Below are positions 17,423 through 25,293 of a stretch of DNA of 64,000 nucleotides, in pieces. Numbering within the stretch: the stretch's first letter is position 1; each line of letters opens with the position of its first letter. The translations under genes and the position numbers were made by a program. Under the pieces are notes generated by a model. That model made no database searches. It was not told the origin of the DNA and worked only from the letters and a program-made list of their open reading frames with translations. Origin of the DNA: Mucilaginibacter sp. MD40 (GTDB lineage: Bacteria; Bacteroidota; Bacteroidia; Sphingobacteriales; Sphingobacteriaceae); the NCBI RefSeq assembly GCF_002288635.1, contig NZ_NRSW01000001.1, positions 505,190-569,189 of the forward strand, read 5' to 3'.

Positions 17423-19231
17423 TTATTTTAAAAATGCTTTGATCACTTTTGCCCGACCGCTGCCGGCGTTGGTGAGTTTGTATGAACCAGCAGCAGCTGG
17501 CACCACAAATGTTTCCGCGTACGCAAATTGCTTTTGGGTACCATCAGCGGTTTGCAGCAGTACGGTTTCCCCCTCTACCAGCATCAGTACATGGCAGGTA
17601 TCATTCGTATTTACCGTTACCGAGCTGTCAAACTCCAGGCGGTGTACATCGTAAAAATGATCGGCATGTGTGGGCAGGTGGACCAGTTGGTAACCCGGCG
17701 CGCTTTCAATTACCTGCGGCTTCGAGATCAATTCCTGTTGTACCTTATCGCCTTTGCGCGAAAAATTGAGGTTGTTAAAAGCGTGGTCTATATTGATAGG
17801 CCGTGGTTTTCCGTCAAGATCAAGTCGCACCCAATCGTACATTTTAAAGGTGAAGATGTAAGGTGTAGCGCTGATCTCTAAAACCAGGTTACCAGCGCCG
17901 GCACTGTGTACCGTACCGTTAGGGATCAGGAACAGGTCATGCTTTTTCGCGTTATGTACCTGTACATATTTCTCTATATCGATGGCCTGGCCTTTTTCCT
18001 GGCTCTCTTCAAGGGCTGATCTGAAACCTGACGGATCTATATCCTCCTGAAAACCGAGATAAACACTTGCACTCTGGTCACAATCAAGAATATAGTAGGT
18101 TTCATCCTGCGTAATATTTTCGCCGAAGTTTTCCTGTATGTAGTTAAGCGCAGGGTGGCATTGGATGGAGAGATTGCCACCCTGATAAGTATCCAAAAAG
18201 TCAAAACGGATGGGAAACTCATCACCAAAACGTTCGGCATGTTTACCCAAGATATGCTGATTGTTACTGAACATGATGGTATCGAATGATACCTCAAGCA
18301 GGTTACCGTCGCTTTCAAACACAAGGCCGTTCTCAGGTACGATCAATTCAAACGACCAGGCCAGGTTCACCACATCTTTGTTAAGGCCGCTGATATGTTC
18401 TTTCATCCACTGGCCGCCCCAGGCTCCGGGTTCAAACCAGGGGCGTACCCGCAGTACCGAGCGACTAAGCTGATCGAGCCCCGCTTTAAGGTCTTGCTGA
18501 TACATCCAGTTAATGGTTTGGGGCCATTGCGCATCGGCCATTACGGCAATGCGGTTAAGGATATTTTTTTTGTGCTGATTGAGCAAAACCCAGTCAACAA
18601 AGTAGAAGCGCTTGTACATTTGAAAAGGCTCGGCAAGATCAGCAGTTCCCAGATTGGTAATGCTCCCGGCCCGCATCCTGAACTGGATCTCATTCTTGGG
18701 AACATCCAGGTAAATTATGGGCGCTGCCCAGCCCGCCAGAGCAGCGCCGGTGCCTATAACGATATTGATATCGGATTTGGCATCCGGCACCTGCTGCTCA
18801 ATTGCAGGCTCAAATAAATCAATTAAATCAACCGTAGCTTTAGTCCCCCAAACGGAATCATCCGCCCCAAGAAAAGGGCTTACCAATGTGTGTATCTCAC
18901 TGGCTTCCTTTAGAAACGTTTCGGTATATATCCAGTTAACACTTAAACCCTTATCATTAAAACAGCTTTGTAGCTCCTGCTGAACTTTATCCCAAAACAC
19001 ACCACCAAAACCATCTATCAAAACAGTTTTACTTTTAATGATATAAGCGGCAAGCGTATCAAACCCTGTGAATATTTTACCAGCGCCTAATGGTGCAACA
19101 GGATAAATATCGTAGCCGTTGTGCTGCACCGAATCGCCGGTTAGCCTCGCCGGCATTAAATATTGCTGCGTCTTACGCAGTTCAGGATATGTCAACTGCT
19201 GCAGTTTGAGCTCTATAGTATCAATATTCAT
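17423..19231 (-). CDS. manA: Class I mannose-6-phosphate isomerase fused to a kinase-like N-terminal domain
   Basis: The C-terminal 340 residues (about 262-602) are a class I phosphomannose isomerase: FEPGAWGGQWMKE, then the zinc ligands Gln357 and His359 in LSIQCHP, Glu377 in ETYYILD and His442 in IPNGTVHSAG. It would turn mannose-6-phosphate into fructose-6-phosphate. Usual class I enzymes are 310-400 residues; here about 255 extra residues precede it. That part has strand-helix patterns like uridine kinase or phosphoribulokinase folds (KTVLIDGFGGVFWDKV; IIYLDVPKNEIQFRMRAGS), but the loop GFGGVFWDK is not a proper Walker A. Its job is unknown. It is the first gene of the mannan operon, behind three operator-like sites, and no other sugar kinase is encoded nearby. 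Confidence 0.88.
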   Translation of the reverse strand: MNIDTIELKLQQLTYPELRKTQQYLMPARLTGDSVQHNGYDIYPVAPLGAGKIFTGFDTLAAYIIKSKTVLIDGFGGVFWDKVQQELQSCFNDKGLSVNWIYTETFLKEASEIHTLVSPFLGADDSVWGTKATVDLIDLFEPAIEQQVPDAKSDINIVIGTGAALAGWAAPIIYLDVPKNEIQFRMRAGSITNLGTADLAEPFQMYKRFYFVDWVLLNQHKKNILNRIAVMADAQWPQTINWMYQQDLKAGLDQLSRSVLRVRPWFEPGAWGGQWMKEHISGLNKDVVNLAWSFELIVPENGLVFESDGNLLEVSFDTIMFSNNQHILGKHAERFGDEFPIRFDFLDTYQGGNLSIQCHPALNYIQENFGENITQDETYYILDCDQSASVYLGFQEDIDPSGFRSALEESQEKGQAIDIEKYVQVHNAKKHDLFLIPNGTVHSAGAGNLVLEISATPYIFTFKMYDWVRLDLDGKPRPINIDHAFNNLNFSRKGDKVQQELISKPQVIESAPGYQLVHLPTHADHFYDVHRLEFDSSVTVNTNDTCHVLMLVEGETVLLQTADGTQKQFAYAETFVVPAAAGSYKLTNAGSGRAKVIKAFLK

Positions 19232-19241
19232 TTTTTGTAGT

Positions 19242-19256
19242 AATGTATGTACATAT
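19242..19256 (-). promoter_or_regulatory. GntR operator candidate O1 (in the leader of the mannan operon)
   Basis: The 15-mer ATATGTACATACATT on the minus strand is identical to O3 in the opposite orientation and holds the perfect palindrome TATGTACATA. It lies 11 bp before the isomerase start codon, inside the predicted leader, where a bound repressor could block elongation. Confidence 0.75.
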
Positions 19257-19327
19257 AATGCCGTTTAGCAAACGCTACGATTACCTAAAGGCAATAATGA
19301 ATTAAAATAAAATTATTGGTGGTTTAT

Positions 19328-19342
19328 AATGTACAAACATAT
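19328..19342 (-). promoter_or_regulatory. GntR operator candidate O2 (on the mannan operon -7 box)
   Basis: ATATGTTTGTACATT on the minus strand fits ATATGT-NNN-TACATT, the pattern shared by all three sites. It covers the predicted -7 box of the mannan operon, so binding would block polymerase. Confidence 0.7.
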
Positions 19343-19364
19343 AAACAAAAAATTCTTATCCAAA
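19334..19364 (-). promoter_or_regulatory. Promoter of the mannan utilisation operon
   Basis: On the minus strand TTTG (19364-19361), 19 bp, then TATGTTTG (19341-19334) is a full match to the Bacteroidota housekeeping promoter TTTG-N19-21-TAnnTTTG. The start would be near 19327, giving a leader of about 95 nt before the isomerase gene. Confidence 0.75.
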
Positions 19365-19416
19365 TTTATTTGTGGAAATAATTTTAAGATCGCAAAGCTA
19401 AACCGGTGAAAAGCGA

Positions 19417-19448
19417 TGTGTATAATTTACAATATGTACATACATTTG
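19417..19448 (+). promoter_or_regulatory. Promoter of the gntR regulator gene
   Basis: TACATTTG (19441-19448) is an exact -7 box, with TGTG (19417-19420) 20 bp upstream as a near -33 box. The start would be about 35 nt before the regulator's ATG. Operator O3 overlaps the -7 box, which suggests autoregulation. Confidence 0.68.
19432..19446 (+). promoter_or_regulatory. GntR operator candidate O3 (on the gntR -7 box)
   Basis: ATATGTACATACATT here is the exact inverted copy of O1, about 190 bp away, and overlaps six bases of the regulator's -7 box. Exact 15-bp agreement in a short divergent gap is unlikely to be chance. Confidence 0.75.
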
Positions 19449-19490
19449 CACAACCTCAATTAAATACCTATCATTGTATGAACAACCGGT

Positions 19491-20219
19491 ATGAAGTATT
19501 CTATTGACCATAAAAGCCCCATCCCCCTGCATATACAGGCCGAGGAATTATTGAGAAAACTGATAAGCCAGGACGAATACCAAAATGGCAGGTTGTTACC
19601 TAATGAGGTTGAATTAGCAAAGCTGCTTGCCATATCCCGTACTACTTTAAGGCAAGCCATTAATAAACTGGTGTATGAAGGTTTACTGGTACGTAAGAAA
19701 CGTGCCGGCACAAAAGTAAATCAGTCTACAGTAAGCTCAAAATCAAACAATTGGCTCAGCTTTTCGCAAGAGATGAAATTGCGGGGCATCAATATTAAAA
19801 ACTTTGAACTGCATGTTACCTGGGTTTTTCCGGATGAAACACTTGCCAACTTCTTTGAAATAAAAACCGACAAGAAGGTACTGAAGATGGAACGTGTACG
19901 TGGCCGTAACGACGGACCTTTTGTGTATTTTATATCTTACTTCCATCCACGTATTGGCCTAACCGGCGATGAAGATTTTAAACGCCCGTTGTACGAATTA
20001 TTGGAACAGGACTACTCTACTATTGCAAGTTTATCTAAAGAGGAAATTAGCGCCCACGCCGCCGATGCATTAATAGCCGAGAAACTCCAGATCAAAGTTA
20101 ACGAACCGGTACTATTCCGTAAACGTTTTGTTTTTGACCAGGGTGAACGGCCTATAGAATATAACCTTGGCTATTACAAAGCCGACAGTTTTGTTTATAC
20201 GGTTGAAAGCCGCCGGTAA
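19491..20219 (+). CDS. GntR/HutC-family transcriptional regulator with UTRA domain
   Basis: A 242-residue regulator. The N-terminal winged helix (about 5-72) has the GntR pattern IPLHIQAEELLRKLI, LLPNEVELAKLLAISRTTLR, INKLVYEGLLVRKKRAGTKV. The C-terminal part (about 85-235) is a UTRA effector domain (VLKMERVRGRNDGPFVYFIS, LIAEKLQIKVNEPVLFRKR, PIEYNLGYYKADSFVYTV). UTRA domains usually bind a small metabolite such as a sugar phosphate. It is divergent from the mannan operon and its own promoter carries one of the three shared operator sites, so it is likely the repressor of both, released by a mannose-derived signal such as mannose-6-phosphate (inference). Confidence 0.93.
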   Translation: MKYSIDHKSPIPLHIQAEELLRKLISQDEYQNGRLLPNEVELAKLLAISRTTLRQAINKLVYEGLLVRKKRAGTKVNQSTVSSKSNNWLSFSQEMKLRGINIKNFELHVTWVFPDETLANFFEIKTDKKVLKMERVRGRNDGPFVYFISYFHPRIGLTGDEDFKRPLYELLEQDYSTIASLSKEEISAHAADALIAEKLQIKVNEPVLFRKRFVFDQGERPIEYNLGYYKADSFVYTVESRR

Positions 20220-20256
20220 TATTCACTATTACCTTCAATAGGCAGCAGTGACATAT

Positions 20257-21480
20257 TTAACGCCCCTGGCTGATCTTTTCTGAATCTATCCGTTCAAAGT
20301 TCTTGGTGTCCTCCCTGTAAATGAGCAGGCCTATCATCATTAATATGCTGGTAACAGTCACCACAAAAAATAGTATACCCACATTAAAGCTCTGTAACGA
20401 TTTTTCGGCCGGGATACTGTAAAACAAGAGTATGGTAATGAGGCCTCGTGGCATCAGGAAAAGCTCGGGGAAAAGGTTGGTGCGCAATATAAACCGCAGG
20501 TACAGAAATCTGATGAGCAACAGCGCCAATACGATCAGGGAACCCAGTTTCCATACTGTAGGTTCAAACAGCACGTCGAGGTTAATAGTATAACCAAAAA
20601 GTATAAAAAAGAAAGTACGGATCAGGAAAGAAGTTTCGGCGGTAATGGAGCGGAGCACGGTGAGCGTGCCTTCCATATCTGCCGGCAAGGCAAAGTTTTT
20701 TAATTTCCCGATGAAGAAGATATCCGTATTATTTAATACCAGGCCGAATACCAGTATGATCAGTAAAGAGGGCAAGTGAATAGCCTCGCCTGTGGCATAA
20801 ATAATGGAAAGAACCGCGAAAAGCAGGAAAAACTTTAGCTTGATGGTAATTTTTGCCAGTATAAATATTAAAAACAGAGATGCCGCTACCGCGATCAATA
20901 TGGCTAACCCAATGTTGGCTAAAAATGATACGCCCGACATGAGGCTAAGCACATTTTTCGACAACATATAATTAAAAGCCAGGATGCCAATGATATCCGA
21001 AAAGGAAGATTCATAAATAATAAATTCCTTTTTAGGGCCGGGCAAATGCTCGGTACTGGGTATAACGATAGCACTGCTGATGATACTCATTGGGATGGCG
21101 TACAGGAAAGCTTTATCAAAATATTCGCCCAGCCAGTATTGTATGAGCCAACCTATACCCAATGCCGACACCAGAGAGATGACAAGCGCGGAGAAAAACG
21201 AGTTCCGGATAAGGCGAAGCTTATGGCTGTTCATCTCCAGTTCCAACGCGGCCTCCAGCACGATCATGATGAGCCCAACTACGCCGAGTATCTTTACCAG
21301 GCGTGATACATCCTGCTGAACAAAACCCTGGTAAACAGAGAAATACCTGATACCGATACCCGTGCCAATTAACAACAGCACCGATGGTATACGGGTTACC
21401 CGCGCAATGAGATTGAAAAAATAACTGAGCACCACAATGGCACCCAGGATGATAATGATATTATTAGAATGCAAGGGCAT
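20257..21480 (-). CDS. Cation/proton antiporter (NhaP/CPA1-like)
   Basis: A 407-residue membrane protein with about twelve hydrophobic segments. The second and third segments (PSVLLLIGTGIGIRY, VGLIMIVLEAALELEMNSHK) and ESSFSDIIGILAFNYML with polar residues in mid-membrane fit the sodium or potassium/proton antiporter superfamily; the last part (FLMPRGLITILLFYSIPAEK) is also typical. It would exchange cations for protons at the inner membrane. It is convergent with the GntR gene and stands alone; no link to the mannan genes is implied. Confidence 0.85.
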   Translation of the reverse strand: MPLHSNNIIIILGAIVVLSYFFNLIARVTRIPSVLLLIGTGIGIRYFSVYQGFVQQDVSRLVKILGVVGLIMIVLEAALELEMNSHKLRLIRNSFFSALVISLVSALGIGWLIQYWLGEYFDKAFLYAIPMSIISSAIVIPSTEHLPGPKKEFIIYESSFSDIIGILAFNYMLSKNVLSLMSGVSFLANIGLAILIAVAASLFLIFILAKITIKLKFFLLFAVLSIIYATGEAIHLPSLLIILVFGLVLNNTDIFFIGKLKNFALPADMEGTLTVLRSITAETSFLIRTFFFILFGYTINLDVLFEPTVWKLGSLIVLALLLIRFLYLRFILRTNLFPELFLMPRGLITILLFYSIPAEKSLQSFNVGILFFVVTVTSILMMIGLLIYREDTKNFERIDSEKISQGR

Positions 21481-21572
21481 AGGCTCAAATATAGTAATTG
21501 CTTAAGCAAACGCCCTTACCGCTCAAAAGCCAGACCAAAACCCCGACCCCTTGTTAATGGCTCAGCCCTATG

Positions 21573-22544
21573 CTACTTTTTAAGTTCCGTTTGGTAAAGC
21601 ACCTTGCCCGTTGCGTTAACGGCTTTAACATTAATTTTATCCTTATTAATGGCAAAGCACATAAAACCGTGGTCTGATGCCTGAAAACGGCTGTAAGGTA
21701 TACCTTCGGTAACTTGTGTAAGCTCCGAACCGGCGCCTGATATGAACTGGTGTGTAACTCCCTCCGGTTTAAGGTGCTGCAAGGAATGGTCATGCCCGGA
21801 AAGATAAATGTCAACCATATATTTGGCGAAAACGGGACTCAGCTTTTCGCGTACGGTTAGTGTATCATAATTTTTTATACGCGGGCCAACGGTGTAATAA
21901 GGATGGTGGCCCACAATTATTTTCCACTTTACATCAGCAGGGGCGTTGCGTAACTGCTCGTCTATCCACACCATTTGCTGCTCCACCTGCGCTTTCCGCT
22001 CGGCATGCATCATGGGGTCGGTATCAATAAAAAGCATCAGCAATTTATCATTATTACCCAGCTTGTATTGTTTGGAATAATACAGGGCGGGCATACACCA
22101 GCGGCGGCTTACCTTGCTGTAACGTATTTGCGCTTCTGTATCCGAACCATAATCGTGGTTACCCAGCACCGGGTACCAGTCGCACTGCAGCGAGTGCGCT
22201 GTATAAATGTTTTCGAAAGAATAATGCCACAGCGGGTCATGCTCGCTCACTACCCCCCGTGGGTAAAAATTATCACCTACTGATACCACAAAATCATTGG
22301 GGTTGTTCAACGCCCAAAGGCCCATTTGCTTGGCCACTTCTGTTTGGTCATACTCCCCGTTACGGCCCCAGTCGCCTATGGCTATAAAGTGCACGTCATA
22401 CTCATCTTTTAATGATGATGCCGAGAGGTCCTCACTTTCCAGGTGAGTAATCTCGTTATTTTCGGCCATAGCCATAATTGGGCTAACCAATGATGCGCCC
22501 AGGGTAGTAAGGGCCGTATTTTTAAGGAAGCTTCTGCGTTTCAT
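21573..22544 (-). CDS. Secreted metallophosphoesterase (purple acid phosphatase-like)
   Basis: The 323-residue protein begins with KRRSFLKNTALTTLGASL, a Tat-type signal. The calcineurin-like metal-binding motifs all appear in order: FIAIGDWGRNG, VVSVGDNFYPRG, PVLGNHDYGS, IIVGHHPYY and IYLSGHDHSLQ. The family hydrolyses phosphomonoesters or diesters with a two-metal centre. It starts 8 bp after the PI-PLC-like gene, so the two are probably one unit: the lipase would release an inositol phosphate or phosphate ester that this enzyme could dephosphorylate (inference). Confidence 0.92.
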   Translation of the reverse strand: MKRRSFLKNTALTTLGASLVSPIMAMAENNEITHLESEDLSASSLKDEYDVHFIAIGDWGRNGEYDQTEVAKQMGLWALNNPNDFVVSVGDNFYPRGVVSEHDPLWHYSFENIYTAHSLQCDWYPVLGNHDYGSDTEAQIRYSKVSRRWCMPALYYSKQYKLGNNDKLLMLFIDTDPMMHAERKAQVEQQMVWIDEQLRNAPADVKWKIIVGHHPYYTVGPRIKNYDTLTVREKLSPVFAKYMVDIYLSGHDHSLQHLKPEGVTHQFISGAGSELTQVTEGIPYSRFQASDHGFMCFAINKDKINVKAVNATGKVLYQTELKK

Positions 22545-22552
22545 ACTGGTAA

Positions 22553-23632
22553 TTATTTTTTATTTGAGCTGAATATTGGATCCATCCGAAAATACCCTCC
22601 ACCAGGAAAACTAATTACATAGTCTGATTTAAAGTGGGTACTTTTTAAGTAATAATCTGTAGAGATAATTTGCGCGCCTGAACGCATGGCCGCTTCAAAG
22701 CTGCTTTTATCATTTACCCTTGCTTCTTCTGTATCGCTATCAGCACGTGTACGCACAATATACCCTTTTTTAACCAGCGAGGTAATTTCTGCCAGTTCCT
22801 TACGGGCATTGTTCCTTACACAAATAGCGGCTTCGGGCGTGCCGGGCTGCGCATTGATAAACAATACCCTGCCCTTAAGCGATGGATGCCCCTTTACATA
22901 TTCGAGGTTCTTTGGCGCCTCCTCATCCAGCAGAAAGATGAACTTACCTTTAGCTTTCTTGAGCGAAGGCCAGTTTTGATGCAATACCGCTTCTTCCAGT
23001 GTACTGTATTTACCGCGCACGTCATCAGGTGTAATTACGTGATTCAGCCCCAGGTTATCGGCTATCTCTTTATCCAGCTTGTCATAAATAGCGGAGGTAA
23101 ATTTATCCGGCACGGTAAAGCCAGGCCGTTTCATTGGCTCGTCCTTAGCATTCATGGTAATAAAAATGGGGCTATGCCCAGGGTGGGCGTCGGACCATTT
23201 TTTTAACTCCTGCAGGCATAAGGCAAAGGTAGGGCAATTGCTGCGGTAATCAATATCCTGTATGTGAAACACCTTAAAGCCAGGCTTTTTCATCAGGCCT
23301 TCGGTATCATATGGCGGTTGCCCCGGCGCCCAGGTTAAACCTTTAGGATGGGCATATTTACCGCCGGCTGTATCGGCATACACATCAATCTCCAGGTTAC
23401 GCAAACCCATGTTTAATTGTGCTGTAAGACTAATATGCTCATAGTCGATCTTTGACATCGATACCGAATCATTTTTTTGCAGCAATTTGAACAATTTGGG
23501 ATCTATCGCTTTCTTATAGCTGTTATGCGAACCTATCACCTGCACATGATTCATAGGTACATTATCGCCGGGACCGGTAAGTTTTGCGGCAGGTAAAAGC
23601 GCTATCAGTAATAAGCCAAATATATTTTTCAT
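22553..23632 (-). CDS. Calcium-dependent phosphoinositide-specific phospholipase C-like enzyme
   Basis: A 359-residue secreted protein with a TIM-barrel PI-PLC layout. VQVIGSHNSYKK holds the first catalytic histidine (His36), RNLEIDVYAD gives Glu81 and Asp83 for calcium, and FKVFHIQDIDYRSNCPTF gives the second histidine (His123). The acidic residues near the active site suit the calcium-dependent bacterial group over the metal-free Bacillus type. Such enzymes cut glycerophosphodiesters of inositol lipids. The gene follows a SusC/SusD pair across a terminator-like hairpin and precedes a phosphoesterase, a setting that suggests nutrient harvest and not signalling. Actual substrate (phosphatidylinositol, GPI or another phosphodiester) is unknown. 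Confidence 0.85.
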   Translation of the reverse strand: MKNIFGLLLIALLPAAKLTGPGDNVPMNHVQVIGSHNSYKKAIDPKLFKLLQKNDSVSMSKIDYEHISLTAQLNMGLRNLEIDVYADTAGGKYAHPKGLTWAPGQPPYDTEGLMKKPGFKVFHIQDIDYRSNCPTFALCLQELKKWSDAHPGHSPIFITMNAKDEPMKRPGFTVPDKFTSAIYDKLDKEIADNLGLNHVITPDDVRGKYSTLEEAVLHQNWPSLKKAKGKFIFLLDEEAPKNLEYVKGHPSLKGRVLFINAQPGTPEAAICVRNNARKELAEITSLVKKGYIVRTRADSDTEEARVNDKSSFEAAMRSGAQIISTDYYLKSTHFKSDYVISFPGGGYFRMDPIFSSNKK

Positions 23633-23642
23633 ATACTATATT

Positions 23643-23670
23643 AAAAAAACAGCCGGTTAAAACCGGCTGT
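23643..23670 (-). terminator. Terminator-like hairpin between SusD and PI-PLC genes
   Basis: A perfect 10-bp stem (ACAGCCGGTT with AACCGGCTGT, loop of two A) is followed on the minus strand by seven T, a strong intrinsic terminator. It sits in the 47-bp gap after SusD, so most transcripts should stop before the enzyme genes unless read-through is allowed. Confidence 0.85.
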
Positions 23671-23679
23671 TCTGCTTTA

Positions 23680-25272
23680 TTAATAACCGGTGTTTTGCAC
23701 CAGGTTAGGATTAGTTTTTAATTCTGTTGATGGTATAGGGTATAACCTGCGGGTTGGGTCGGTATTCATTTTCAGGTTATCGTTCGGTAGCGGATACTCC
23801 ACCTCGAACAAGCCATAACGGATAAGGTCGTTACGGCGCCATGCCTCCCATGAAAGCTCACGGGCACGTTCATCAAGCAGGCTCGTCAGATCAATAGTTG
23901 AGGCCGGTTGAGCACCTGCACGGGCGCGCAGTTTATTTACCAGGCTAAGCGGTGTTTGCGCGTCGCCGTTGATAACGGTTGGCGTTGCGCCGCGTAAAAT
24001 AGCCTCTGCTTTCATCAGGTAAACATCAGCCAGCCTGAAAACCGGAACATCGTTACCATTTAAGCGGGTCGACTGGATGATCTGCGGATCGGGGTAGTAC
24101 TTAATTGAACGTACACCTTCAGACTGGCTGGCAATGGTATTGCCCAGGTCCATCGGTTTGCCCGGCACCAATATCAGTTGCGGTGTAATATTGATCTGGG
24201 TGGTAGTATTGGGGTAATACACCGGCTGACTGGTGAAGCCACCGTTACCATCTGGATAATATTGCGGGCCAACCAACCAGGTTTTGGTGCGGAAGTCGTT
24301 AGGGATATTAAAACGATTATAAAACTCCGGCGTAGTACTCATGGCTATACTCAAGTTCACGTTAAGCCCGTAAGCCTGTGCCAGGTAAAAAAAGAAACCA
24401 AAGCGGGTGAACTGGTTACCCGGTATTTGCTGATCATAAGGGATAGCAAAAATAGTTTCGCTCACACCAGGGCCATTAGTAGGCAGGAAAATATCCCTGT
24501 ATTTAGGGGTTAAAGAATAGTTAGTGTTAGCCTGCACGCTATCAGCCATGGTCACCACATCCTGGTTACGGTTGGTACCGTTATATACCGGGGCATTTAG
24601 GTACATTTTTGCCAAAAGGGCAAAAGCCATACCCTTTGTAGGGCGGCCATACTGTGTTGTATTGGTGGTGCTGTTACTGGTTTTAGCAGGCAGCAATGGT
24701 AATACAGCTTTTAATTCGCTTTCTATAAAGTCAAACACCTTAGCCCTTGGCTGGTTGGCCGGCGGCGTAGCCACCGGGAAGGTGGTAATAATGGGTACAT
24801 TACCATAAGTATCCATCATAAAGTAATAGTACAGCGCACGCATGGCCCTTATCTCGGCCATGTAAGCTGTTTTTATAGATGCCGGTGAGTTAGCCGCGTC
24901 AATAACGGTTAATAAACGGTTACAGGTATTTATACCGCTAAAACCCCATTGCCATATAGCAGTAACGGTAGGGTGGTCGGCAGTCCAGGTGTGGTAATGT
25001 AACTGGCGGTACTGGCCGCCATCGTCAAAGTTACCATCGCGTGCCGGGATAATGGCCTCGTCTGTTGAGAGCTCCTGCAGCCTCCAGTAGTTTACCGCGA
25101 AGTTTGATGACAGGTTGGAATACATGGTACCTGTAAGCGCGTTGTAATCTGCTGTGGTAACGGGGAAGTTAGCCTTTACATATTGCGACTCTACCGGCAC
25201 ATCTAACTTAGTACAAGAACTAACGGCTATTACTGCCGCGCATCCTGCTAATACTGTATATATCTTTTTCAT
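23680..25272 (-). CDS. SusD/RagB family lipoprotein (phosphodiester locus)
   Basis: A 530-residue SusD with lipobox (AVSSC, Cys20). The family pattern is clear: GINTCNRLLTVIDAA, AEIRAMRALYYYFMMDTYGN, RPTKGMAFALLAKMYLNA, FRLADVYLMKAEAILRG, LLDERARELSWEAWRRNDLI and YPIPSTELKTNPNLVQNTGY at the end. It would cover the SusC encoded 21 bp upstream. Low identity to the mannan-locus SusD points to a different ligand. Confidence 0.97.
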   Translation of the reverse strand: MKKIYTVLAGCAAVIAVSSCTKLDVPVESQYVKANFPVTTADYNALTGTMYSNLSSNFAVNYWRLQELSTDEAIIPARDGNFDDGGQYRQLHYHTWTADHPTVTAIWQWGFSGINTCNRLLTVIDAANSPASIKTAYMAEIRAMRALYYYFMMDTYGNVPIITTFPVATPPANQPRAKVFDFIESELKAVLPLLPAKTSNSTTNTTQYGRPTKGMAFALLAKMYLNAPVYNGTNRNQDVVTMADSVQANTNYSLTPKYRDIFLPTNGPGVSETIFAIPYDQQIPGNQFTRFGFFFYLAQAYGLNVNLSIAMSTTPEFYNRFNIPNDFRTKTWLVGPQYYPDGNGGFTSQPVYYPNTTTQINITPQLILVPGKPMDLGNTIASQSEGVRSIKYYPDPQIIQSTRLNGNDVPVFRLADVYLMKAEAILRGATPTVINGDAQTPLSLVNKLRARAGAQPASTIDLTSLLDERARELSWEAWRRNDLIRYGLFEVEYPLPNDNLKMNTDPTRRLYPIPSTELKTNPNLVQNTGY

Positions 25273-25293
25273 GTTAATATGCTGTTGAATAAA

